From the NCBI GenBank assembly GCA_003242275.1, contig QGUX01000129.1, positions 1 through 9,378 on the forward strand: a stretch of 9,378 nucleotides of DNA, read 5' to 3'. This DNA comes from Pseudomonadota bacterium (GTDB lineage: Bacteria > Pseudomonadota > Gammaproteobacteria > Steroidobacterales > Steroidobacteraceae). Every line of letters starts with the position of its first letter. Within the stretch, counting starts at the first letter, position 1. The notes under the pieces were generated by a model that worked only from the letters and a program-made list of their open reading frames with translations, did no database searches and was not told the origin of the DNA. Both the position numbers and the translations under genes were made by a program. This document shows, in pieces, positions 1-5,838 of this stretch.

Positions 1-566
1 CCCGCCCGTTTCCCCTCGACCACCCGCCCGCCGGCGGGCCCGCCGATCAGCGCGCCGCTGACGATGCCGGCCATGGCCATGGCCAGCGCCACCGGCGCCG
101 CGCCGCTGACGCCGGCCTCCTCGAAGAGGGGCGCGAAGGCCAGGCCCGTGGCCGGCCCGCCCGCCAGCGTGACGGACCCGGCGAGCAGGCCGAACAGCGG
201 ATTCAGCCCGAAGGCCAGCGCGAGGACCACGCCGAGCACGTTCTGCAGCACCACGAAGGCGGTGGCCAGCGCCAGGAAGATGAGCACCTGCGGCCCACCC
301 ACCCGCAGCATCGACACGCTGGCCGCGAAGCCGATGGTGGTGAAGAAGGCGATCATCAGCGGCGAGCGCAGCGTGGTGTCCACCTCGAACAGCGTCACCT
401 CGAAATTGCGCGCGATGAGCACCGCCAGCGAGACCAGCAGGCCCCCGAGCACCGCCGCCGGCAGGTTCAGCCGGGCCAGCACCGGGAAGACCCGCCGCAG
501 CAGGTAGCCCAGCATCAGCACCACGCCGGAGAACGCCAGCGTATTGACGAGGTTCAGCTTCAGCAT
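1..566 (-). CDS. gltS: Sodium/glutamate symporter GltS, N-terminal part (3' end outside window)
   Basis: Inner-membrane carrier of the ESS family, which in E. coli imports glutamate with Na+. I read 188 residues from the ATG at 566 to the left edge, a little under half of the roughly 400-residue family length. The reading is very hydrophobic and follows E. coli GltS: an early Pro then GGLLVSLAVL (residues 36-50), the DTTLRSPLMIAFFTTIGF stretch (63-80), LQNVLG (107-112), LFGLLAGSVTLAGG (124-137), and a later LIGGPAGG (173-180). These include the first pore-loop region. One oddity is that the usual GGxG pore-loop signature reads GGPATG here (136-141), so the second half of the motif is changed. 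The start lies 7 bp after the gor stop, with only a weak AGGCG upstream, so the two genes probably share a transcript and translation may be coupled. Family membership is secure. Glutamate as the substrate is inferred. Confidence 0.88.
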   Translation of the reverse strand, partial: MLKLNLVNTLAFSGVVLMLGYLLRRVFPVLARLNLPAAVLGGLLVSLAVLIARNFEVTLFEVDTTLRSPLMIAFFTTIGFAASVSMLRVGGPQVLIFLALATAFVVLQNVLGVVLALAFGLNPLFGLLAGSVTLAGGPATGLAFAPLFEEAGVSGAAPVALAMAMAGIVSGALIGGPAGGRVVEGKRA

Positions 567-573
567 CGGGCGC

Positions 574-1917
574 CTAGCGCATGGTCACCAGCTCTTCGGC
601 CGCGGTGGGATGGATGGCTACCGTATCATCGAAGTCGCGCTTGGTGGCTCCCATGCGCACCGCCACCGCGAATCCCTGCAGCATTTCGTCCACGCCGCGG
701 CCGGCCAGGTGCACGCCCACGATGCGCTGCTCCGGGCCGGCGGTCACCAGTTTCATGTGCGTGCGCGGCTTGTCCTCGGTCAGTGCGTGGTACATGGGCA
801 CGAACGAGGAGCGGTACACCTTCACGTTGGCGTCACCGAAGCGCGCGCGCGCCTCCGGTTCGGTCAGTCCCACGGTGCCCAGCGGTGGATGCGAGAACAC
901 CACGGTGGGGATGTTCTCGTAGGAGAGCTTCCTGCCCTCCATGCCGCCCCAGATGCGATCGGCGAGGCGCCGGCCGGCGGCGATGGCCACCGGCGTCAGC
1001 GGCGCGCGGCCGGTCAGGTCGCCCACGGCGAACACGCCCGGCACCGAGGTTTCCTGGTACTCGTCCACCTCGATGAAGCCCCCGGCCGTGCGCCGCACGG
1101 CCGGGTCGATGCAGTCGGTGACCGGATCGCGGCCAATGGCCCAGACCACCACGTCCTGGCCGACCAGCGTGTCGCCCTTGCCCAGTTCCAGGTCCAGCCG
1201 CCCGTCCCTGCCGCGCCTGAGCGCGGTGGGTTCGCAGCCGAAGTGCATGGCCACGTCCAGTTCCTTCAGGCCCTCGGTGGCCGCCTCGATCAGCAGTGGA
1301 TCGAAGGTCCGGAGCACGGAGGCACTGCGCGCCACCAGGGTCACGGTGCTGCCCAGCGCGGCGAACACGCCGGCGAGCTCCAGGCCGATGTAGCCGCTGC
1401 CCACCACGGTGACGCGCCCGGGGCGATGATCGAGCGCGAAGAATCCATCCGAGTCCAGCCCCAGCTCCGCGCCGGGAATCGCCGGCCGCCGCGGGCGCCC
1501 GCCGGTGGCCAGCACCACCCGCTCGCCCACCAGCCGCCGGCCGTTCACCTCCACGCAGCGTCCCGGCAAGAGCCGGCCGAATCCCCTGACCAGTTCCACG
1601 CCGTTCCTGGCGAGGCCGCCTTCGTAGATGGTGTTCAGGCGCGCCACGTAGGCATCGCGGCGCTCCTTCAGGCCCTTCCAGTCATGGCCGTTGAGCGCCA
1701 CGTCGAAGCCATAGCCGCGCGCGTCGTCGATGGCGCCGGCCAGCTCGGCCGCGTTCCACATCAGCTTCTTGGGCACGCAGCCCACGTTCACGCAGGTGCC
1801 ACCCAGCCGCCCGGACTCCACCAGCGCCACCCTGGCGCCATATTCGGCGGCACGCCGCGCGGTGGCGATGCCGCCGCTGCCGCCGCCCAGCACCACCAGA
1901 TCGAAGGATTCACTCAT
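574..1917 (-). CDS. gor: Glutathione-disulfide reductase (NADPH)
   Basis: Cytoplasmic FAD flavoenzyme that reduces oxidised glutathione with NADPH; 447 residues, the usual size. The N-terminal FAD fold has GGGSGG (11-16). The redox-active pair is C42 and C47 in [13 protein letters not shown]. The NADPH fold is [13 protein letters not shown] (171-183), followed by R197 and R203, the two arginines that select NADPH over NADH in E. coli Gor. A second FAD motif is VFAVGDLTG. The C-terminal catalytic HPTAAEE has H436 and E441. A18 and R21 match the residues that distinguish glutathione reductases (Ala34, Arg37 in human) from trypanothione reductases (Glu, Trp), so glutathione is the likely substrate. 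I chose the ATG at 1917 because it gives the standard N-terminus [13 protein letters not shown]; the open frame continues upstream only as antisense of prlC. No Shine-Dalgarno sequence is visible. Divergent from prlC and followed by gltS. Confidence 0.96.
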   Translation of the reverse strand: MSESFDLVVLGGGSGGIATARRAAEYGARVALVESGRLGGTCVNVGCVPKKLMWNAAELAGAIDDARGYGFDVALNGHDWKGLKERRDAYVARLNTIYEGGLARNGVELVRGFGRLLPGRCVEVNGRRLVGERVVLATGGRPRRPAIPGAELGLDSDGFFALDHRPGRVTVVGSGYIGLELAGVFAALGSTVTLVARSASVLRTFDPLLIEAATEGLKELDVAMHFGCEPTALRRGRDGRLDLELGKGDTLVGQDVVVWAIGRDPVTDCIDPAVRRTAGGFIEVDEYQETSVPGVFAVGDLTGRAPLTPVAIAAGRRLADRIWGGMEGRKLSYENIPTVVFSHPPLGTVGLTEPEARARFGDANVKVYRSSFVPMYHALTEDKPRTHMKLVTAGPEQRIVGVHLAGRGVDEMLQGFAVAVRMGATKRDFDDTVAIHPTAAEELVTMR

Positions 1918-1935
1918 GGGCGCATAATAGGAGAA
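1918..1935. promoter_or_regulatory. 18-bp divergent gor/prlC spacer with back-to-back -10-like hexamers
   Basis: This is the only sequence between the two divergent ATGs. It contains CATAAT on the plus strand (1923-1928) and, on the minus strand, TATTAT over the same bases (1929-1924). CATAAT ends 7 nt before the prlC ATG and TATTAT ends 6 nt before the gor ATG. That is the distance at which a sigma-70-type polymerase would start at or next to each start codon. No convincing -35 box is seen 16-18 bp upstream of either; on the plus side TCGAAG (1901-1906) matches only three of six positions. Any further promoter elements must lie inside the opposite coding region. Promoter identity is inference. 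Confidence 0.4.
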
Positions 1936-3957
1936 ATGAACCCCAATCCGCTGCTGCAGGACGGGCCGCTGCCCGCCTTCGACGCCATCCGCCCCGAACA
2001 CGTCGAGGAAGGCGTGCGCACCGTGCTCCAGGAGAACCGCGCGCGCATCCGCCAGATCGAGTCGCAGCCCGAGCCCACCTTCCGCACGCTGGTGGAACCG
2101 CTGGAGGAACTGCATCACCGCCTGGCGCGCACCTGGTCGCCGGTGGGGCACCTGAACGCGGTGATGAACAACGAGGCGCTGCGCGAGCGCTACAACGCCT
2201 GCCTGCCGCTGCTGTCCGAGTACAACACCGAGCTGGCGCAGAACGAGCGGCTGTTCAAGGCGTTCTCCACCGTGCGCGCCCGCGAGGCCGACCGGCTGGA
2301 CGAGGAGCAGCTCGCGGTGGTGGACAACGCGCTGCTGGAGTTCCGCCTCGCCGGCGTGGCGCTCGACGGCGCAAGGAAGGAGCGCTTCAAGGCCGTGATG
2401 CTCGAGATGTCGCGGCTGGCCGCGAAGTTCGAGGAGAACGTGCTCGACGCCACCAACGCCTTCGCGCACGAGGTGAAGGACGCGGCCGGGCTGGAGGGCC
2501 TCAACGCCACCATCATCGCGCAGGCGAAGCAGCGCGCCGCGGCCGCCGGCAGGGACGGCTGGCTGCTCGGCCTCGACCAGCCCACCTACGTGGCCGTGAT
2601 GACCGACGCGCGCTCGCGCAGCCTGCGCGAGACCTTCTACCGCGCCTGGTCCACGCGCGCCTCCGCCGCGGGTCCCACGCCGGCGAAGTTCGACAACACG
2701 CCGGTGATGGAAGAGCTGCTGCGCCTGCGCCACGAGGCCGCGCAGCTGCTGGGCTACCCGAACTACGCCGCCTATGCGCTGGCACGGCGCATGGCGCGCA
2801 GCGTCGAGGAGGTGATGGACTTCCTGCGCCGGCTGGCGCGCGCGGCCAGGCCCGCGGCCGAGCGCGACCTGGCCGAGCTGGTCGAGTTCGCCGGCCGGCC
2901 GCTCGAGGCCTGGGACATCACCTACTACTCCGAGCGCCTGCAGGAGCAGCGCTTCAACATCTCGCAGGAGGAGCTGCGCCCCTGGTTCCCGCTGCCGCGC
3001 GTGCTCGACGGCCTGTTCCGCGTGGTCAACCGCCTGTTCGAGGTCAGCTTCCGGCCGCGCGAGGACGTGCCGCTGTGGCACCCGGATGCGCGCTACTACG
3101 ACATCCTCGGATCCGGCGGCAGCGTCATCGGCGGCGTCTACCTCGACCCCTATGCGCGCAGCAACAAGCGCAGCGGCGCCTGGATGGACGACTGCGTGGG
3201 CCGCAAGGAGCTGTCCACCGGCCGTGCGCTGCCGGTGGCGTACCTGGTCTGCAATGCCCTGCCCGGCGCGCCCGGCCAGCCTGCGCAGCTCACCCACGAC
3301 GACGTGGTGACGCTGTTCCACGAGTTCGGCCACGGCCTGCACCACCTGCTCACGCGCGTGCGCTATCCCTCCATCGCCGGCATCAACGGCGTGGCCTGGG
3401 ATGCGGTCGAGCTGCCCAGCCAGTTCATGGAGAACTACGCCTGGCAGCCCGAGGTGCTGCGCGAGATGACCGCCCACGTGGAGGACGGCTCACCGCTGCC
3501 CGAGGAGAAGATCGCGCAGCTGCTGAAGACCCGCAGCTTCCAGGCGGGCCTGGCCACGGTGCGCCAGCTCGAGTTCGCGCTGTTCGACTTCCGCCTGCAC
3601 GCCGAGTACGACCCGGCCAGGGGCGCCCGCCTGTACGAGATCCTCGACGAGGTGCGCCGGGAGGTGGCGGTGGTCAAGGTGCCGGAGTGGAACCGCTACC
3701 CCAACAGCTTCGGCCACATCTTCGCCGGCGGCTATGCGGCCGGTTACTACAGCTACAAGTGGGCCGAGGTGCTGTCCGCCGATGCCTTCGCCGCCTTCGA
3801 GGAGGCGGGCATCTACGATCGCGCCACCGCGCGGCGCTTCGTGGATGCCATCCTGTCGCGCGGCGGCAGCCGCCACGCGCTCGATGCCTTCATCGCCTTC
3901 CGCGGGCGTCCGCCGGACATCGAGCCGCTGCTGCGCCTGCATGGCATTGCCGGCTGA
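1936..3957 (+). CDS. prlC: Oligopeptidase A (M3 family zinc metallopeptidase)
   Basis: Cytoplasmic thimet-type oligopeptidase that degrades short peptides, including signal-peptide fragments in E. coli; 673 residues against 680 in E. coli. Similarity runs the whole length: N-terminal MNPNPLL and [22 protein letters not shown] in the helical N-domain, DITYYSE, and GAWMDDCVG (about 414-422). The zinc site is HEFGH (H462, E463, H466), with the third ligand E492 in [13 protein letters not shown]. The glycine-rich [14 protein letters not shown] loop, typical of M3 enzymes, begins at about residue 594. The ATG at 1936 is supported by the match to the E. coli N-terminus. An AGGAG lies just before it (1929-1933), but only 2 nt away, which is unusually close. 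The frame is open far upstream, but that part is antisense of gor and has no sensible start. No strong terminator is seen after the stop; the next gene starts 110 bp on. Confidence 0.96.
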   Translation: MNPNPLLQDGPLPAFDAIRPEHVEEGVRTVLQENRARIRQIESQPEPTFRTLVEPLEELHHRLARTWSPVGHLNAVMNNEALRERYNACLPLLSEYNTELAQNERLFKAFSTVRAREADRLDEEQLAVVDNALLEFRLAGVALDGARKERFKAVMLEMSRLAAKFEENVLDATNAFAHEVKDAAGLEGLNATIIAQAKQRAAAAGRDGWLLGLDQPTYVAVMTDARSRSLRETFYRAWSTRASAAGPTPAKFDNTPVMEELLRLRHEAAQLLGYPNYAAYALARRMARSVEEVMDFLRRLARAARPAAERDLAELVEFAGRPLEAWDITYYSERLQEQRFNISQEELRPWFPLPRVLDGLFRVVNRLFEVSFRPREDVPLWHPDARYYDILGSGGSVIGGVYLDPYARSNKRSGAWMDDCVGRKELSTGRALPVAYLVCNALPGAPGQPAQLTHDDVVTLFHEFGHGLHHLLTRVRYPSIAGINGVAWDAVELPSQFMENYAWQPEVLREMTAHVEDGSPLPEEKIAQLLKTRSFQAGLATVRQLEFALFDFRLHAEYDPARGARLYEILDEVRREVAVVKVPEWNRYPNSFGHIFAGGYAAGYYSYKWAEVLSADAFAAFEEAGIYDRATARRFVDAILSRGGSRHALDAFIAFRGRPPDIEPLLRLHGIAG

Positions 3958-3984
3958 TCAGGGAAACCCTCAACCCGCCCCAAA

Positions 3985-4067
3985 TTGACATATGGGCCGG
4001 GCATTTTGTGACGCAAACTGCGGAACGCGTCGCGTGCGGGAACGGGTTGGCTGCCTAGACTCCCGTC
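3985..4067 (+). promoter_or_regulatory. Putative promoter region of the HD-domain gene
   Basis: The 110-bp gap after prlC (3958-4067) is less GC-rich than its surroundings and holds a perfect TTGACA at 3985-3990. At 16-18 bp spacing there is no good -10 (TGTGAC, GTGACG or TGACGC). A second candidate is TAGACT (4056-4061), which matches four of six -10 positions and ends 6 nt before the ATG, but it has no matching -35. A short AGGGAAACCCT inverted repeat lies at the start of the gap (about 3960-3970); its stem is 4 bp with no T-run, so I do not call it a terminator. I see no recognisable operator. Confidence 0.35.
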
Positions 4068-5081
4068 ATGTACAGCGCCCGCCGCAGCGATTACGACGTC
4101 ACCAATACGGTGCGGGTGTCCTCGGCTCCCGATGTCCGCGACGCGGTGAAGGACCTGTTCCTGGCCACCTGGCCGGGGATGTACTTCGGGCCCGTGGCCC
4201 GCGCCTTCCACGACTTCGAACTGGCCTTCACCGGCCGCATGCCCGGCTACTTCGGCGTCGACACGGTCTACCACGACCAGCAGCACACGCTGGACGTGAC
4301 CCTGGCCATGGCGCGCCTCATCGTGGGCTACGAGCGCGCCCATGCCGGCACGCCGCAGGCGCTGGGCGCCGAGCGCGGCGCGGTGGGCATCTTCCTGGCG
4401 CTGTTCCATGACATCGGCTACCTGCGCGAGAAGGGCGAGGGGGCGCAGAACGGCGCCGAGTTCACCCGCAACCACGTCTCGCGCAGCGCCCGGTTCATGA
4501 ACTACTACCTGCCGGAGATCGGCTTCGCCCACTGGGCGCCGATCACGGCCGAGCTGGTGCACTTCACCGGCTACGAGAAGAGCTTCGAGGAGATCGGCAA
4601 GGTGGTCACCGACCCGCGCGACATCGCGCTGGGCCACCTGCTGGGCACGGCCGACATGATCGCGCAGATGGCCGACCGCTGTTACCTGGAGAAATGCCGC
4701 GACCGGCTGTACCCGGAGTTCGTGCTGGGCGGCGTGGCGCTGTCGGTCTCCGACACCGGCGACACGGGCGTGCGCTATGCCTCGGGCCTGGACCTGCTGC
4801 GGCAGACGCCGCAGTTCATGCAGGACACCATCACCAAGCGCCTGGATGGCGCCTTCGGCAGCGCCTACCGGTACCTGGAGCCGCTGTTCGACGGCAGGAA
4901 TCCGTACATGGAGGCCATCCAGCGCAGCCTCGACTACCTCAGGCAGGTGCTGCGCGCCGAGAGCTGGCGCATGCTGCGACGCACGCCCAAGGTCTACACG
5001 GCGCAGCCCGACCCGCTCAACACCGTGCGCGGGCTGATGTCCAGCTACCTCAGGCGGGCCTGGTCGCGCCAGCCGCGCTGA
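4068..5081 (+). CDS. HD-domain metal-dependent phosphohydrolase-like protein, substrate unknown
   Basis: 337-residue soluble protein with no signal peptide or membrane segment. The N-terminal two thirds carry an HD-superfamily metal site: YHDQQHTLDV (68-77, with H69 and H73), ALFHDIGY (111-118, with H114-D115), H136, H165 in LVHFTGYE, and LGTADMIAQMAD (192-203, with D196). YHDxxHxxDV followed by HD resembles the arrangement in class I 3',5'-cyclic-nucleotide phosphodiesterases (YHNxxHAxDV). The H-D-GYP signature of c-di-GMP hydrolases is absent. Residues from about 205 to the end contain predicted helices (for example MEAIQRSLDYLRQVL) and match nothing I recognise. The ATG at 4068 has no Shine-Dalgarno sequence upstream. 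The gene stands alone on its strand, and its last 32 bp overlap the tail of the convergent VanY-like gene. Hydrolase function is well supported by the metal motif; the substrate (cyclic nucleotide, nucleotide or other phosphoester) is not determined. Confidence 0.8.
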   Translation: MYSARRSDYDVTNTVRVSSAPDVRDAVKDLFLATWPGMYFGPVARAFHDFELAFTGRMPGYFGVDTVYHDQQHTLDVTLAMARLIVGYERAHAGTPQALGAERGAVGIFLALFHDIGYLREKGEGAQNGAEFTRNHVSRSARFMNYYLPEIGFAHWAPITAELVHFTGYEKSFEEIGKVVTDPRDIALGHLLGTADMIAQMADRCYLEKCRDRLYPEFVLGGVALSVSDTGDTGVRYASGLDLLRQTPQFMQDTITKRLDGAFGSAYRYLEPLFDGRNPYMEAIQRSLDYLRQVLRAESWRMLRRTPKVYTAQPDPLNTVRGLMSSYLRRAWSRQPR

Positions 5082-5778
5082 CCACCGCCGGCGGCGGATC
5101 CACGTTCAGCACGTAGCGGCTGACCAGTTCGGCAAGGCGCCCCTCGATCACGGCGCGGCCCTCGATTTCCACGTCGGCCAGCGCCTGCCGCAGCACGGCC
5201 TCGGAATACTGCGCCAGCGCGGCGCCGGCCACCGGCGCATGGCTCAGGTGCCAGGGCTCGGGCCGCACCCCACCCCGCCAGGTGGTGTAGGGACGGTAGA
5301 AACCGAAGCGGGCGGCGTGGACCGACAGCCAGGCATCCAGACGCGCGAACACCCCGTCGGGAGCGAATTCCTGCGGCACCGCCTTCACCCGGTAGCCGGG
5401 AGGCAGCGCCGCCCGGTCCAGCACGTCGAGATCCGTGCCCCAGTGGTGGCGGCTGGCGCCGGGCAGCGCCGACCAGCACAGGATGGCCTCCACCCTGGCC
5501 GGCTCGTCCAGCGCGGCGGCATCCAGCAGTTCCCCGTCGGCCCCGCGCAGTTCCCGCTCGCCGCGCGCCTTGGCATTCCAGATCTCCAGCTGCCGCCCGA
5601 AGTCCCGGAACGAGGAGAACGGCACCAGGTCGATGCCCTCGTCGGCCGCGGCCCGGCGCATGGCCAGGAAGGGTTCGACCACGTCCCGGTGCAGTCTGCA
5701 GCGGGGGTCGTCGATCTCCACGATATGGGTGTGGGCACGACCCGTAAGTTCGTCTATCGAAAATCTGGGTTGCCCCAT
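5050..5778 (-). CDS. M15/VanY-family D,D-carboxypeptidase-like zinc peptidase
   Basis: 242-residue protein with the M15B zinc-site pattern SxHxxGxxxD at 109-118 (S109, H111, G114, D118), followed by EPWHLSH with E174 as catalytic base and H177 as third zinc ligand. Family members such as VanY remove the terminal D-Ala from peptidoglycan stem peptides. An upstream segment LVPFSSFRDFGRQLEIWN (51-68) has the S-x-R-x-x-x-Q-x-x-x-W/Y pattern common in these enzymes. The start was placed at the ATG at 5778, which gives a compact N-terminus (MGQPRFSIDEL); GGAG lies 11 nt upstream. No signal peptide or membrane helix is visible, and in-frame upstream sequence does not supply one, so export is not evident. 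Convergent with the HD gene (32-bp tail overlap) and divergent from the GGDEF-EAL gene. Peptidase family assignment is firm. Whether it acts on peptidoglycan or on cytosolic muropeptides is open. Confidence 0.85.
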   Translation of the reverse strand: MGQPRFSIDELTGRAHTHIVEIDDPRCRLHRDVVEPFLAMRRAAADEGIDLVPFSSFRDFGRQLEIWNAKARGERELRGADGELLDAAALDEPARVEAILCWSALPGASRHHWGTDLDVLDRAALPPGYRVKAVPQEFAPDGVFARLDAWLSVHAARFGFYRPYTTWRGGVRPEPWHLSHAPVAGAALAQYSEAVLRQALADVEIEGRAVIEGRLAELVSRYVLNVDPPPAVVSAAGATRPA

Positions 5779-5834
5779 GAGCTGTCGCACTCCGGCGGCG
5801 CTGGAAGCCCTCCGGACCGCGAGGTTAACATCAT
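5779..5834. promoter_or_regulatory. 56-bp divergent spacer between the VanY-like and GGDEF-EAL genes
   Basis: All regulatory sequence for both divergent genes must sit here or inside the coding regions. The spacer is GC-rich except for GGTTAACATCAT near the right end. A TAACAT hexamer (5826-5831) could be read as a -10, but it lies 3 nt from the GTG start with no -35, so it is not convincing. GAGG at 5821-5824 is the likely ribosome-binding site for the GGDEF-EAL gene. On the minus strand GGAG serves the peptidase. No operator is recognised. Confidence 0.4.
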
Positions 5835-5838
5835 GTGA
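5821..5838 (+). promoter_or_regulatory. Ribosome-binding site with overlapping AUGUGA start-stop at the GGDEF-EAL start
   Basis: GAGG (5821-5824) is followed 8 nt later by ATG (5833-5835), which is immediately followed by TGA (5836-5838). The last base of that ATG is also the G of the GTG (5835-5837) that opens the 687-codon frame, 10 nt from GAGG. The best-spaced start codon therefore encodes a one-residue frame, while the productive start is an overlapping GTG. TTG at 5841 is another in-frame alternative. What initiates in vivo cannot be told from sequence. Confidence 0.5.

Noticed and set aside
544..1935. N-terminal extension giving a 1137-residue plus-strand frame fused to prlC
   Set aside because: The extension is the antisense of gor. 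Its translation is low-complexity (His, Gly, Ala, Arg rich) and oligopeptidase A begins at 1936 as in E. coli.
1918..3477. Long minus-strand extension upstream of gor giving a 967-residue frame
   Set aside because: Antisense of prlC. The gor flavoprotein begins at 1917, and the extension is composition-driven with no recognisable domain.
4007..4017. TTGTGACGCAA as a CRP/FNR-type operator
   Set aside because: Only one half-site resembles TGTGA, and the partner half-site is missing.
3813..4637. 274-codon minus-strand frame over the prlC tail, the intergenic gap and the HD gene
   Set aside because: Antisense artefact; the plus strand carries conserved motifs in both genes.
4150..4670. HD-GYP-type c-di-GMP phosphodiesterase call for the HD protein
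   Set aside because: HFTGYEK looks faintly similar, but the GYP signature and its flanking histidines are not present in the right order.
5085..5094. CCGCCGGCGG palindrome just after the HD gene stop as a terminator
   Set aside because: It has no loop and no T-run, and it lies within the VanY-like coding sequence.
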